NCBI GenBank assembly: GCA_903960515.1
Contig: CAJCBL010000302.1
Location: 28,820 to 92,819, forward strand
Origin: an uncultured Verrucomicrobiota bacterium
Lineage (GTDB): Bacteria; Verrucomicrobiota; Verrucomicrobiia; Opitutales; Opitutaceae
Direction of reading: 5' to 3'
Length of the DNA stretch: 64,000 nucleotides
Shown here: positions 1-9,088 of the stretch, one piece after another
Layout: each line of letters opens with the position of its first letter
How positions within the stretch are numbered: position 1 is the first letter of the stretch
The notes under the pieces: model-generated
Seen by the model: only the letters and a program-made list of their open reading frames with translations
Told to the model about the DNA's origin: nothing
Database searches by the model: none
Program-made: the position numbers and the translations under genes

Positions 1-89
1 CGGTCGTAATAGACCCACAACCCGAGAAGCAGCGCAACGGCCACGCCGACTGGGAGGACCACAAAGGAAGTGAAGTCGAACGCGGGCAC
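1..89 (-). CDS. Partial N-terminus of a possible small membrane protein
   Basis: Reading the minus strand from a GTG at 89 gives about 29 residues, MPAFDFTSFVVLPVGV followed by a hydrophobic run ending LWVYYDR, before the window edge cuts it. This looks like an N-terminal membrane anchor. It lies downstream of rplQ in the same direction, beyond a hairpin. The ORF track does not list it because it is partial. No family is assigned, and the start codon is a guess. Confidence 0.35.
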   Translation of the reverse strand, partial: MPAFDFTSFVVLPVGVAVALLLGLWVYYD

Positions 90-118
90 AGTTGCGGGTG
101 AAGCGAGCTGGGAAAGCG

Positions 119-152
119 CAAGACGCGCCCCGGGGAATCGGGACGCGTCTTG
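119..152 (-). terminator. Hairpin after rplQ, possible terminator
   Basis: Arms CAAGACGCG and CGCGTCTTG flank a GC-rich loop about 50 bp past the rplQ stop. The stem is strong but no clear U-tract follows on the minus strand, so it may be a factor-dependent or processing site rather than a classical terminator of the alpha operon. Confidence 0.45.
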
Positions 153-200
153 GTAAACTGGACCTAAACGGGCGGAAGAGCCCTAAGGCAACACGAGGAC

Positions 201-710
201 TCAGGCCTGGGGCTGCTCAGCGGCGGGGGCCGCAGCGGCAGGAGCCTCGGCAGCTACCGCAGCCTTCTTGGCAGCTTTGCGGGGGCGGCTGGTCTTCTTA
301 TAGCCGGGATCGTCGGCGCTGACGAACTCGATGAGAGCCATCTCGGCGGCATCACCCAAGCGCTGGTTGCCCAGCTTGTAGATGCGGGAGTAGCCACCGT
401 TGCGCTTGGCGAACTGCGCAACCTTCTCGTTGAAAAGAAGGCTGATGGCGTCCTCGTTGCGCACCTCGGCCATGGCGAGACGGCGCAGATGCAGAGCGGC
501 GGGCTGAACCTTGCCGTCCTTGCGCTCGATGGCCGCGGCCTTCTTGGCCTTGGTGATGATCTTCTCGATGAACGGACGCAGCGCGCGGGCTTTCGCGAGG
601 GTGGTCTTGATACGACCACTCGTGATGAGCGACGCGGCGAGGTTGGCAAGGAGCGCCGAGCGATGCTCCTTGGTGAGTCCGAGCTGGTGATTGTGTTTGC
701 AGTGACGCAT
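201..710 (-). CDS. rplQ: Large ribosomal subunit protein L17
   Basis: The N-terminus MRHCKHNHQLGLTKEHRSAL and the block LITSGRIKTTLAKARALRPF are diagnostic of bacterial L17, a 50S protein near the exit tunnel. The core takes about the first 125 residues. A low-complexity Lys/Ala/Pro tail (KAAKKAAVAAEAPAAAA) brings it to 169 residues, longer than the usual 115-130. It is the last gene of the alpha operon, about 100 bp after rpoA, as is standard. Confidence 0.97.
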   Translation of the reverse strand: MRHCKHNHQLGLTKEHRSALLANLAASLITSGRIKTTLAKARALRPFIEKIITKAKKAAAIERKDGKVQPAALHLRRLAMAEVRNEDAISLLFNEKVAQFAKRNGGYSRIYKLGNQRLGDAAEMALIEFVSADDPGYKKTSRPRKAAKKAAVAAEAPAAAAPAAEQPQA

Positions 711-811
711 TGTCGTAAAACTTAGATTGGGGGCCGGGCTCCGGGTAGCTCAACGGGCGGCGCGAGTGGCGCGCTGCCCGTGGAAGCGGGAATCGGGGGG
801 CCGGAGTCGGT

Positions 812-1813
812 TCAGGCTTCCTTCTTGGAGTCGAGGAGGCGTTCGTCGAACTTCATGCCCAGCGACAGGCCGAGTGCTTCGAGCTTCTCCTTGATTTCGT
901 TGAGCGACTTCTTGCCGAAGTTGCGGTACTTGAGCATCTCCTGCTCGGTCTTCATAGCCAACTCGCCCACGGTGGTGATGTTGGCGTTGTTGAGGCAGTT
1001 GGCGGCGCGCACCGAGAGTTCGATCTCGTTGACGGACATGTTGAGCAGCTTGCGCAACTTGTTCTGCTCTTCGCTGACCTCAGGCTGGATGCTCTCGAAC
1101 TCGAAGTGCTCCTGCGACACACGGTCGAAGACGTCGAGGTGGTGCTTGAGGATCGAGGCGGACTGCTTGAGGGCGTCGTCCGGGTTGATGCGCCCGTCGG
1201 TCCAGACTTCGAGTACGAGTTTGTCGTAATCGGTGATCTGGCCCACGCGGGTAGCTTCGACCGAATACTTCACCAAGCGCACGGGAGAGAAGAGGGAATC
1301 GATCGGAATAACGCCGATGGGTTGGTCCTCCTTCTTGTTCTCGGAGCCGGGGCAGTAACCGCGACCAGTCTTGATCTCGATCTCGGCCTCGAAGGTGCGA
1401 ACACGGTCGAGGGTGCAGATGAGCTGCTCGGGATTGATGATCTCGATGTTGGAGTCGGCACTGATGTCGGCGGCGGTGATCGCCCCCTCCTTGTGCACCT
1501 TGATACTGAGAGCGATCGGCTCGCGTTTATGCGAGATGATCAGGATCTTCTTGAGGTTGAGCACGACGTCGGTGACGTCCTCGACGACTCCGTCGATGCT
1601 CTGGAACTCGTGGTTGACGCCATCAATCCGGATGGAGGAGATGGCGGCTCCCTCGATGGAGCTGAGGAGGACACGGCGCAGCGAATTGCCAACGGTGTGT
1701 CCATAGCCGGCCTCGAACGGTTCGGCGATGAATTTGGCGTAGGTGGGCGTGGAGCCTTCCTCGACCTTCACCAGCTTGTTGGGCAGTTCGAACTTACCGA
1801 GACGCTTGGGCAT
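812..1813 (-). CDS. rpoA: DNA-directed RNA polymerase subunit alpha
   Basis: At 333 residues this is the normal length for RpoA. The N-terminal dimerisation domain carries FEAGYGHTVGNSLRRVLLSS. The C-terminal domain carries the helix-hairpin-helix segment SVRAANCLNNANITTVGELA and KYRNFGKKSLNEIKEKL, the part that touches UP elements and activators. The product assembles the core polymerase. It sits between rpsD and rplQ, the canonical alpha-operon order. Confidence 0.98.
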   Translation of the reverse strand: MPKRLGKFELPNKLVKVEEGSTPTYAKFIAEPFEAGYGHTVGNSLRRVLLSSIEGAAISSIRIDGVNHEFQSIDGVVEDVTDVVLNLKKILIISHKREPIALSIKVHKEGAITAADISADSNIEIINPEQLICTLDRVRTFEAEIEIKTGRGYCPGSENKKEDQPIGVIPIDSLFSPVRLVKYSVEATRVGQITDYDKLVLEVWTDGRINPDDALKQSASILKHHLDVFDRVSQEHFEFESIQPEVSEEQNKLRKLLNMSVNEIELSVRAANCLNNANITTVGELAMKTEQEMLKYRNFGKKSLNEIKEKLEALGLSLGMKFDERLLDSKKEA

Positions 1814-1880
1814 GGCGCAAAAAGATGAGGGTTGCGATAGGTAATGAGGTTGATCAGCGGAGGCGGGTTCAACGAGCCGA

Positions 1881-2492
1881 TTAGCGGCTGTAGAACTCGA
1901 CGATCAACTGCTCATTGATGCTCGGGTCCATCTCCTCACGGGTGGGGAGGCGGACGACGCCGGCCTTAAGGCCCTCGGCGTTGAGGGTGAGCCACGGCGG
2001 GGGCGTGCGCAGGCGGTTCTCCTCGAGATTGCGCACGACGACCTGGCGGGAGCCGGGGTTGGCGCGCACCTCGATCTCGTCGCCAGCAGCCAAGGTGTAG
2101 GACGGGATGTCCACCTTGTGTCCGTTGATACGGATATGGCCGTGGTTTACGAACTGGCGTGCTGCGCGGCGGGTCTTGGCGAAGCCGAGCAGGTACACCA
2201 CGCTGTCGAGACGGGTTTCCAGCAATTGCAGGAAACGCGAGCCGGTGACGCCGCGCTCGTGCTTGGCGATGGCGAAGATGCGGCGGAACTGGCGCTCGAG
2301 CAGGCCGTAGGTGTAACGGAGCTTCTGCTTCTCGATGAGGCCTTTGGAGTACTCGCTCGTCTTGCGACGGGCGGCTTTGGGGCCGTGCTGGCCAGGGGGG
2401 AAGTTGCGTTTCTCAAGCGCCTTGGTGAAGCCCATGATGGGCGCACCGAAACGGCGGTTAATTCTGGCAACAGGACCGGTATAACGAGCCAT
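1881..2492 (-). CDS. rpsD: Small ribosomal subunit protein S4
   Basis: The start MARYTGPVARINRRFG and the S4 RNA-binding domain (RLDSVVYLLGFAKTRRAARQF, then HGHIRINGHKVDIPSY) identify S4, a 30S assembly initiator. The N-terminus lacks the four zinc-binding cysteines seen in some bacteria, so this is the C-minus type. At 203 residues it has normal length. It lies between rpsK and rpoA. Confidence 0.97.
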   Translation of the reverse strand: MARYTGPVARINRRFGAPIMGFTKALEKRNFPPGQHGPKAARRKTSEYSKGLIEKQKLRYTYGLLERQFRRIFAIAKHERGVTGSRFLQLLETRLDSVVYLLGFAKTRRAARQFVNHGHIRINGHKVDIPSYTLAAGDEIEVRANPGSRQVVVRNLEENRLRTPPPWLTLNAEGLKAGVVRLPTREEMDPSINEQLIVEFYSR

Positions 2493-2540
2493 GGAAAAGG
2501 AACGGTCGAAAGTGAAAAGTGGTGGTGATGGCGCGCGCGA

Positions 2541-3113
2541 TTAGACGCGGCGTGCCTTGCGGGGACGGCACCCGTTGTGCGGGATGGGCGTCACGTCGAT
2601 GATGGCGGTCACTTCCAAGCCTACGGCCTGGAGGGCGCGCACTGCGGAATCACGACCGAGGCCGGGACCGGCCACGCGGATGGTGATGTCCTTGAGACCG
2701 TGGGCCATGGCGCCGCGAGCGGCTTCCTGGGCTACGATCTGGGCAGCATAGGCGGTGGACTTGCGCGAACCGCGGAAATTGCACTTCCCGGCGCTGGCCC
2801 AGGAGATGACATTACCCTTCAGATCGGTGATCGAAACGATCGTGTTGTTGAAGGAGGCGGTCACGAAGGCGATGCCTGTCGTGATATTCTTGGCGCCCTT
2901 GGCCTTGCGGACCTTGAGGGCGACAATCTCGTCCTTAAGGAGGTCGGCACCGGTCGCAACCTTGGGAGCTTCGGCCACAGCGGCTTCGGCGCCGGCAGCG
3001 GCGGATTTATCGGCGGCGGGTGCGCCCTTGGTCTTGGTCTCCTCAACGGAAGCCTCGACGGGTTTGGCCTCTTTCTTCGGGGCCTTCTTGGAAACGGATT
3101 TCTCTTCAGCCAT
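2541..3113 (-). CDS. rpsK: Small ribosomal subunit protein S11 with long N-terminal extension
   Basis: The S11 core begins near residue 75 ([22 protein letters not shown]) and ends with the typical [19 protein letters not shown]. In front of it lies an unusual low-complexity extension of about 65-70 residues, [20 protein letters not shown] and onwards, rich in Lys, Glu and Ala. The extension makes the protein 190 residues against the usual 125-130. The extension start sits 11 bp after rpsM, which fits tight operon packing and supports the long form. Confidence 0.95.
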   Translation of the reverse strand: MAEEKSVSKKAPKKEAKPVEASVEETKTKGAPAADKSAAAGAEAAVAEAPKVATGADLLKDEIVALKVRKAKGAKNITTGIAFVTASFNNTIVSITDLKGNVISWASAGKCNFRGSRKSTAYAAQIVAQEAARGAMAHGLKDITIRVAGPGLGRDSAVRALQAVGLEVTAIIDVTPIPHNGCRPRKARRV

Positions 3114-3124
3114 GGTGGTACGTG

Positions 3125-3502
3125 TTACTCGGCTTTCTTAGCGACACCAACGGTCTTGCGGGGGCCCTTACGGGTACGCGCGTTGGTCTTGGTGCGCTGG
3201 CCGCGCACGGGCAGGCTGCGACGATGACGCATGCCTCGGTAGCAGTTGATCGCCTGGAGGCGGCGGATGTTGGTGGTGATCTCACGACGGAGATCGCCCT
3301 CAACCACCCACTTCTTCTCAGCAATGAGGGTCATGATCTTGTTGAGCTGCTCTTCCGAAAGGTCGGAAGCGCGCATGTTGGGATCGATGCCGATTTGTGC
3401 GACGATCAGGTCGGCCCGGTCGGGACCGATACCGTAGATGTAGCGCAAGGCGTACGGGACTTTTTTCTTAGCGGGGATTTCCACCCCAAGGAGGCGAGGC
3501 AT
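3125..3502 (-). CDS. rpsM: Small ribosomal subunit protein S13
   Basis: [20 protein letters not shown], the helix-two-turn-helix [19 protein letters not shown] and the basic tail [20 protein letters not shown] are characteristic of S13, which forms subunit bridges at the 30S head. It has 125 residues, normal for the family. It follows map directly. The infA and rpmJ genes that often separate the two are missing, since only 38 bp lie between them. Confidence 0.97.
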   Translation of the reverse strand: MPRLLGVEIPAKKKVPYALRYIYGIGPDRADLIVAQIGIDPNMRASDLSEEQLNKIMTLIAEKKWVVEGDLRREITTNIRRLQAINCYRGMRHRRSLPVRGQRTKTNARTRKGPRKTVGVAKKAE

Positions 3503-3540
3503 GGTATGAGTTTAGATTATTAGGAAAGGGAAGATGGAGC

Positions 3541-4314
3541 TTAGGCACCCTGGATCGTGAGGATCTCGGGGCCGTTCTCTGTGGTGAGCACGGTATGTTC
3601 GAAGTGGGCGGAAGGGCGGCGGTCGGCGCTGACGACGGTCCATCCGTCGGAGAGAGTCTCTATGCGGTGAGTGCCCGTGTTGACCATCGGTTCGATTGCG
3701 AGTGTCATGCCGGGGCGGATCTTGTCGCCGGTGCCTTTGCGTCCGAAGTTTGGAATCTGCGGTTCCTCATGCATCGAGCGGCCGACCCCGTGGCCAACCA
3801 TGTCGCGCACCACGCTGAAACCCTCGGCTTCTACGAAGCTTTGGACTGCGTGGGAGATGTCGCCTATGCGATTCCCTACCTTGGCGAAGCTGATCCCGTG
3901 GTAAAGCGCTGCTTCGGTCACCTTGAGGAGTCGCTCGACGGCCGGTGAAACCGGGTCGATGCGCACCGTGGTGGCGTTGTCGCCTATCCAACCTTCGTAT
4001 TCGAGAACAACGTCTAGCGAGACGATGTCGCCGGGGCGAAGGATGCGCTTGATCGTGCCGATCCCGTGAACGACCTCCTCGTTGACCGAGATACAGGTGT
4101 AAGCGGGATAGGCGCGATGGCTGCGGCTAGGGCGATAGTTGAAGCAGGCACTGCGGGCTCCGAACGACTCCATGAGTCGCTTCGCTTCCTGGTCGAGGTC
4201 GTAGGTGCTCACACCCGGGAGGGCTAGCGTGCGCATCTTGGCCAACACAGTGGCGGCGATGCGGCAAGCTTCGCGCATTCCAGCAATCCCCTCCTGGTTC
4301 TTGATCGGAATCAT
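3541..4314 (-). CDS. map: Methionine aminopeptidase, type I
   Basis: This metalloprotease removes the initiator methionine from nascent proteins. The pita-bread fold ligands are visible: Asp in PGDIVSLDVV and IGDNATT, His in VGHGVGRSMHEEP, Glu in TLAIEPMV and Glu in HFEHTVL. At 257 residues without a zinc-finger N-terminus it is the short bacterial form. Its ATG overlaps the stop of the upstream adk-like gene (ATGA), implying translational coupling. Its place between secY and rpsM is the usual spc-operon site. Confidence 0.96.
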   Translation of the reverse strand: MIPIKNQEGIAGMREACRIAATVLAKMRTLALPGVSTYDLDQEAKRLMESFGARSACFNYRPSRSHRAYPAYTCISVNEEVVHGIGTIKRILRPGDIVSLDVVLEYEGWIGDNATTVRIDPVSPAVERLLKVTEAALYHGISFAKVGNRIGDISHAVQSFVEAEGFSVVRDMVGHGVGRSMHEEPQIPNFGRKGTGDKIRPGMTLAIEPMVNTGTHRIETLSDGWTVVSADRRPSAHFEHTVLTTENGPEILTIQGA

Positions 4315-4796
4315 GATTGGGTGGGGATCGTTTCGATGCCAGCATCGACAGTCAGCAGCACTCCCATTGAACGGTAGTGATCGGCGACCGGCGAGGCCTG
4401 TGGGTTCGGTACTCCAAACAGCACACAGGCGTCGAGTGATTCACCGCGAGCTTCGAGCCACTCGTCAAAGACGAGCGACTGGCGCAGATTGCGGGGGAAT
4501 CCCAGGAGCCGGAAGCCGGAGTCGGAGCGGCGGGCGAAGTACCAGCGGCGCAGAAGCGCGAGGAGCGTGTCATCGGCGGGCGGAGTTAGCGCCTTGGCCG
4601 AGCGGCGCAGCGCAGCGCCCAAGGGCGTCTGGCGGGCCGACTCATCGCGGAGAAGAGCTTCGGTTGATACGTGCTCAGAAATCAAAGAACGGACAAATGC
4701 GGGAACCGAACCTGAGCATTCGGCTCCCGATTGGAGAATCAGGAGTTTGGATTTGTCGGATCCAAGGAGGGAAAAGAGTTCAGCAATGGCAACCAT
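4311..4796 (-). CDS. Degenerate adenylate-kinase-like protein in the spc operon
   Basis: The gene occupies the adk slot between secY and map. The start is taken at ATG 4796 (MVAIAELFSLLG), 18 bp past the secY stop; the ORF track's longer version runs into secY. The product of about 161 residues aligns by eye with Adk: KLLILQSGAECSG for the P-loop strand, STEALLRDE for STGDMLR, RSDSGFRLLGFPRNLRQS for the GFxLDGFPRT block, and a C-terminal VADHYRSMGVLLTVDAG. The P-loop GxxGxGKGT has lost its glycines and lysine, and the LID with its arginines is deleted. Catalysis seems impossible; a structural or regulatory role is inferred. A true adk should lie elsewhere in the genome. Confidence 0.75.
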   Translation of the reverse strand: MVAIAELFSLLGSDKSKLLILQSGAECSGSVPAFVRSLISEHVSTEALLRDESARQTPLGAALRRSAKALTPPADDTLLALLRRWYFARRSDSGFRLLGFPRNLRQSLVFDEWLEARGESLDACVLFGVPNPQASPVADHYRSMGVLLTVDAGIETIPTQS

Positions 4797-4813
4797 CCCA
4801 ACAAAGTAAAGAA

Positions 4814-6316
4814 CTATGTTTGGGAAAAGTAGCGCACGGCCCAAGCGACCAGTCCGATGAGCAGCAAACTGCCGCAAGCCAAGAGCAAGGGCTGGATGTT
4901 GCGCGCCTCTGCCGCATCCGAGAATCCGGGGAGCGAGGTGCTACGGGAGCGCAGACGACCCTTCTTGAGGAAACCGTCGTAGTGGCGCTGAAGCAGGAAA
5001 GTCTCGAGCTGGCGCATCGTGTCGAGCATTACGCCCACGGTGATCAGCATGCCGGTGCCGCCGAAGAAGTAGGCCACGCGCGGGGCCACCTTCATGTTAT
5101 AGAGCAACAGATCGGGCATTACGGCGATGGCGGTGAGCGCGAGGGCTCCGAAGAGCGTCAGGCGCGTCATAATGAAATCAAGGAACTTGGCGGTGGGTTC
5201 GCCGGGGCGCACTCCGGGGATGTAGCCACCGTACTTCTTGAGGTCATCGGCGATCTGGATGGGCTTGAACATTACAGACACCCAGAAGTAGCTGAAGAAG
5301 AGGATCAGCACGCCGTCCAAGGTGTAGTAGATCCAGTCGCCGCGCAGCAGCTTGCCGGCGAGATCTGAGAGGAAGGGCAAGTTGAAGGTCGCTCCCACCC
5401 AAGCCAAGATCTGCTGGGGGAAAAGGAGGATGGCGCTGGCGAAGATCACGGGCATGACGCCCGAGTAATTGATCTTCAAGGGCAGGAAGGAGCTCTGGCC
5501 GCCGTAGACGCGCTGGCCGATCACGCGCTTGGCGTACTGGACCGGAATCTTGCGCTGCGCCTGGGTGATGGCGACGATGAAGGCCGTGACGCCGAAGAAC
5601 AGGGTGAGCATCACCACCGCATGGATCAGGCCGAAGCTCTGGCCCGTGCCGACAGGAGCGAAGAACAACTGCCAGGTCTGCACTGCTGCGTTGGGGATAT
5701 CGGCGAGAATGCCGATGGTGATCAGGATCGAGATACCGTTGCCGATACCGCGCTGGGTGATCTGCTCGCCCAACCACATCATCAAGAGTGTTCCGGCGGT
5801 GAGGAAAATCGTGGAGGTGACCAGGAACCAGCCCTTGCTGGCGATCACGATGCTGCCGTACTGGGCCTCGTTGTATCCAGGGAAGAGGCGGCTGGGGTTC
5901 TCAAGGGCGCCCAAGAGCAGCAGGCCCTGGACGATGCAGATCACCACAGTGAGATACCGGGTGTACTGCTGCACCTTCTGGCGGCCCACGTCGCCCTCCT
6001 GCTGGAGGCGGGCGAGCTGGGGCACCACGGCGACCATCAACTGCATGATGATCGAAGCGCTCACATTGGGCATGATGCCCATGGCGCAGATGGCGCCCTT
6101 GAGGAGCGCGCCACCGGTGAACATGTTGTACAGACCCATCACGGCTCCTGCCGCCGATCCCGACTGTTGCCGGAAGAATTCCTGCAACGGTGCCGGGTCG
6201 ATGCCCGGCAGCGGGATGTGGGCGCCAACGCGCGCCACGAAGATAAGGGCCAGCGTGAAGAAGATCCGTTGCCGGAGCTCCGGTATCTTCAGGCAGTTCG
6301 CAAAGGCGGAGAACAC
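4814..6316 (-). CDS. secY: Preprotein translocase subunit SecY
   Basis: This is the channel subunit of the SecYEG translocon in the inner membrane. The start MFSAFANCLKIPELRQRIFF, the plug/TM2 region LYNMFTGGAL and MPNVSASIIMQLM, and the loop GEQITQRGIGNGISILI are classic SecY. About ten hydrophobic segments are visible. At 500 residues it is longer than the usual 430-440, with the extra length in loops (around ENPSRLFPGYNEAQYGS) and at the C-terminus. It follows rplO, as in most spc operons. Confidence 0.97.
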   Translation of the reverse strand: MFSAFANCLKIPELRQRIFFTLALIFVARVGAHIPLPGIDPAPLQEFFRQQSGSAAGAVMGLYNMFTGGALLKGAICAMGIMPNVSASIIMQLMVAVVPQLARLQQEGDVGRQKVQQYTRYLTVVICIVQGLLLLGALENPSRLFPGYNEAQYGSIVIASKGWFLVTSTIFLTAGTLLMMWLGEQITQRGIGNGISILITIGILADIPNAAVQTWQLFFAPVGTGQSFGLIHAVVMLTLFFGVTAFIVAITQAQRKIPVQYAKRVIGQRVYGGQSSFLPLKINYSGVMPVIFASAILLFPQQILAWVGATFNLPFLSDLAGKLLRGDWIYYTLDGVLILFFSYFWVSVMFKPIQIADDLKKYGGYIPGVRPGEPTAKFLDFIMTRLTLFGALALTAIAVMPDLLLYNMKVAPRVAYFFGGTGMLITVGVMLDTMRQLETFLLQRHYDGFLKKGRLRSRSTSLPGFSDAAEARNIQPLLLACGSLLLIGLVAWAVRYFSQT

Positions 6317-6381
6317 GGGATGGAGTGGTCGGGATGTAAAATGGGTAGGCGCGCCCGAAGGCGCGCCTGCTCAGGCAACGA

Positions 6382-6828
6382 TCAGGCTACGATAGCCTGG
6401 CCGCCAGCCTTCTCGATCTTCTCCTGGGCGGACCCGGAGAATTTCGAGGCGGTAATCTTGAAGATGCGGGTAACCTCACCCACACCGAGAATCTTCAACG
6501 GCAGTTCGGCGTAGCGGATAAGGCCAGCCTGGACCAGAACCTCGGAGTTCACTTCAACCACCGAATCCTCGAGGCAATCGAGATCGCCTACGTTGATGAT
6601 GGAGAATACCGTCTTGAAGTTCTTGTTGTTGAAACCGCGGTGCGGGAGCTTGCGGTACAGGGGCATCTGGCCGCCTTCGAAGCCGGGGCGAATGCCCGAG
6701 CCCGAACGGGCGGTCTGGCCCTTGCCTCCCCTACCCGAGGTTTTGCCATGTCCGCTGCCTTCGCCGCAACCCACGCGCTTGCGGCGGTGGACGGCTCCGG
6801 GAGTGTTCTTGAGATCGTGTAGCTTCAT
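6382..6828 (-). CDS. rplO: Large ribosomal subunit protein L15
   Basis: The true start is ATG 6828 (MKLHDLKNTPGAVHRRKRVG); the longer track ORF extends into rpsE in the wrong frame. The Gly/Arg-rich segment GSGHGKTSGRGGKGQTARSG and GFEGGQMPLYRKLPHRGF are the L15 signature. It has 148 residues, normal length. rpmD (L30), usually between rpsE and rplO, is absent: only 26 bp separate them. Confidence 0.96.
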   Translation of the reverse strand: MKLHDLKNTPGAVHRRKRVGCGEGSGHGKTSGRGGKGQTARSGSGIRPGFEGGQMPLYRKLPHRGFNNKNFKTVFSIINVGDLDCLEDSVVEVNSEVLVQAGLIRYAELPLKILGVGEVTRIFKITASKFSGSAQEKIEKAGGQAIVA

Positions 6829-6854
6829 ATGCGCTGTGTGGTTGGTGCCTGCGA

Positions 6855-7379
6855 TCAACCCTGAACCTGGCGGACTTGTTGGAACTGCTCGGCCGTGCGC
6901 AATTGGCGCAGACCGCTCAGGGTGGCATTGACAACCGCGATATGGTTGCTGGAGCCCATCGACTTGGAGAGCACGTTGTGGATGCCGGCCGCCTCGAGCA
7001 CAGCGCGCACGCCGCCACCAGCAATGATGCCGGTACCGGGGCTGGCTGGGCGCAGGAGAACCTTGCCGCCATCGCACACGCCAAGCACTTCATGGGGGAT
7101 GGTATCACCCTTGAGCTTGACGGGAACCATGTTCTTGCGGGCGTTTTCAGTGCCCTTCTTGATGGAATCGGGCACTTCGTTGGCCTTGCCGTAGCCGATG
7201 CCCACGCTGCCCTTACCGTCGCCTACGACGACGAGAGCGGAGAAGCTGAAGCGCCGGCCGCCCTTCACAACCTTGGAGCATCGGTTGATGAACACGACTT
7301 TTTCGATCAAGCCGGATTCTGGGGGCGGAGGGCCGCCGCGGCCGGAGGAGGAGGAACGGGAGTCTTTATAGGTCGCCAT
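6855..7379 (-). CDS. rpsE: Small ribosomal subunit protein S5
   Basis: The double-stranded RNA-binding segment [20 protein letters not shown] and [20 protein letters not shown], followed by [19 protein letters not shown], identify S5, which acts in 30S decoding fidelity. A Ser/Gly/Pro-rich N-terminus ([16 protein letters not shown]) precedes the domain. At 174 residues the length is normal. It lies between rplR and rplO. Confidence 0.97.
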   Translation of the reverse strand: MATYKDSRSSSSGRGGPPPPESGLIEKVVFINRCSKVVKGGRRFSFSALVVVGDGKGSVGIGYGKANEVPDSIKKGTENARKNMVPVKLKGDTIPHEVLGVCDGGKVLLRPASPGTGIIAGGGVRAVLEAAGIHNVLSKSMGSSNHIAVVNATLSGLRQLRTAEQFQQVRQVQG

Positions 7380-7389
7380 GGTCGCGGTG

Positions 7390-7752
7390 TTAGAACTTCA
7401 GGCCGGCCTCACGGACGGCTTCAGCGAAGATTTTGACCTTACCGTGGTAACGGAGGCCGTTGCGGTCGAAGACCACAGTGTTGATCCCGGCAGCGGTGGC
7501 TTTGGCGGCGAAAGTGCCGGCCAAGGTCTTGGCGCTGTTGCCGTTGGCGGCGAGCTTCTGGGCCCGCAGATCGGGGGTGAGCGTCGAGACGGCGACAAGG
7601 GTGGTGCCCAAGACGTCGTCGATGGCCTGGGCGTAAATGTGCTTGCCACTGAAGTGCACGCAGAGACGGGGGCGAACGGCGGTGCCGGTAACCTTCTTGC
7701 GGATGCGCCACTTGCGCTTCTGGAGCAGCTGGGCTTTGCGAATGGTGTTCAT
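7390..7752 (-). CDS. rplR: Large ribosomal subunit protein L18
   Basis: The basic N-terminus followed by [20 protein letters not shown] and the C-terminal [20 protein letters not shown] match L18, the 5S rRNA-binding protein of the 50S central protuberance. It has 120 residues, typical. The gene starts 10 bp before rpsE in transcription order and follows rplF. Confidence 0.97.
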   Translation of the reverse strand: MNTIRKAQLLQKRKWRIRKKVTGTAVRPRLCVHFSGKHIYAQAIDDVLGTTLVAVSTLTPDLRAQKLAANGNSAKTLAGTFAAKATAAGINTVVFDRNGLRYHGKVKIFAEAVREAGLKF

Positions 7753-7781
7753 CGCTGGATTGGTGTTCTGGTGTCGCGCGC

Positions 7782-8318
7782 TTAGGCGACAGTCTTGCCT
7801 TCCTTGCGGCGGACGCGTTCGCCAACAATGCGGACGCCTTTGCCCTTGTAGGGTTCCGGCGGATAATAGGCGCGAATTTCTGAGGCTACCTTGCCGACGA
7901 GTTGCTTGTCGCAGCCCTCGATCTTGACCTTGGTCTGGTCGGCGACCACGACCTTGATGCCTTCGGGGATCTCGTACTTGATGGGGTGCGAGTAGCCGAG
8001 AGCGAGGTCGACAAATTTGCCGACGACGGCGGCCTTGAAACCGACGCCTTGGATCTCGAGATCCTTGACGTAGGGGGCGACCACTCCGTTGACCATGCCG
8101 TTCACGATGGAACGGGCGGTGCCGTACATCGCCTTGGCGAAACGGCTCTCGGAGGTGGGGCTGAAGATCAGCTTGCCGTCGATCTGTTCGATCTTTACGG
8201 CGGAAGCGAAGGAGTGCTGGACCTTGCCCTTGGGGCCTTCCACCAGGACGTTGCCGTCCTTGATGGTAACCTTGACTTTGGCAGGGACAGGGATGGGAAG
8301 TTTTCCGATTCGGCTCAT
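7782..8318 (-). CDS. rplF: Large ribosomal subunit protein L6
   Basis: [20 protein letters not shown] opens the first of two L6 repeats. The C-terminal segment [20 protein letters not shown] carries the family signature. The 50S protein lies near the GTPase-associated centre. It has 178 residues, normal length. It sits between rpsH and rplR, the standard order. Confidence 0.97.
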   Translation of the reverse strand: MSRIGKLPIPVPAKVKVTIKDGNVLVEGPKGKVQHSFASAVKIEQIDGKLIFSPTSESRFAKAMYGTARSIVNGMVNGVVAPYVKDLEIQGVGFKAAVVGKFVDLALGYSHPIKYEIPEGIKVVVADQTKVKIEGCDKQLVGKVASEIRAYYPPEPYKGKGVRIVGERVRRKEGKTVA

Positions 8319-8331
8319 GGTGGGCGGCTCC

Positions 8332-8724
8332 TTACCAGATGCTGCAGAGGAGTTCGCCGCCGAGCTTCTGGCGCCGGGCGTCCTGATCTTTCATCGGCCC
8401 CTTGGAGGTCGAGACGATCGAGATGCCCAGGCCATTGAGCACACGGGGAATTTCACGGTAGCCGTAGTAGAGACGGCAGCCGGGCGTGCTGTTGCGGCGG
8501 AGGTTGGTGATGGCGGGGGTGTTGTCGACGTACTTGAGCTTGAGAACGACGGTCTTGTGACCGGCCTCGTCGCGCCCTTCAGTGCTGTCGAGGATGTACC
8601 CCTCGTTCTTGAGGATGCCGGCGATGGCAGCCTTCAAAATGCTATGCGGCACAACGCACTCGGCCTGACCGGCCTTGAGTGAGTTGCGAACTCGCGTGAG
8701 AAAATCGCTGATTGGATCTGTCAT
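8332..8724 (-). CDS. rpsH: Small ribosomal subunit protein S8
   Basis: MTDPISDFLTRVRNSLKAGQ and the C-terminal RVLNGLGISIVSTSKGPMKD (a GxxxxSTSxG motif) followed by GGELLCSIW identify S8, a primary 16S rRNA binder and a known translational repressor of spc operons in enterobacteria. It has 130 residues, normal length. It ends 13 bp before rplF. Confidence 0.97.
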   Translation of the reverse strand: MTDPISDFLTRVRNSLKAGQAECVVPHSILKAAIAGILKNEGYILDSTEGRDEAGHKTVVLKLKYVDNTPAITNLRRNSTPGCRLYYGYREIPRVLNGLGISIVSTSKGPMKDQDARRQKLGGELLCSIW

Positions 8725-8775
8725 GATGCTTGCTGTTGTGGGCCGACCGATATCCGACTGCCGGCCCGAAAATGT

Positions 8776-9081
8776 TTACCAGGAACTCTTAGTGACGCCG
8801 GGGATTTTTCCGTTCAGCGCGAGTTCACGGAAAGTGATACGCGAGACGCGGAAGCGGCGGAGGTAGCCACGGGGGCGACCACTTAGCAAGCAGCGATTGC
8901 GCACGCGAATCGCCGAAGCGTCGCGGGGCTGCTTGGCCAAGGCCTTCTGGGCCGCGAAGAACTCTTCGTCGGTGGCCTTCGGGTTGGCGAGGATGGCCTT
9001 GAGCTCAGCACGCTTGACCGCGAATTTCTCGACGGTGGCGATGCGGCGTTTGTTCTTCTCGATGGCGGAAGTTTTCGGCAT
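8776..9081 (-). CDS. rpsN: Small ribosomal subunit protein S14 (zinc-free type)
   Basis: The start is ATG 9081 ([20 protein letters not shown]); the track ORF extends wrongly into rplE. The C-terminal block [20 protein letters not shown] and [18 protein letters not shown] is S14. It has 101 residues and no CxxC pair, so it is the longer zinc-independent class. A zinc-dependent paralogue, if any, is not in this window. Confidence 0.95.
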   Translation of the reverse strand: MPKTSAIEKNKRRIATVEKFAVKRAELKAILANPKATDEEFFAAQKALAKQPRDASAIRVRNRCLLSGRPRGYLRRFRVSRITFRELALNGKIPGVTKSSW

Positions 9082-9088
9082 GGCAGTA

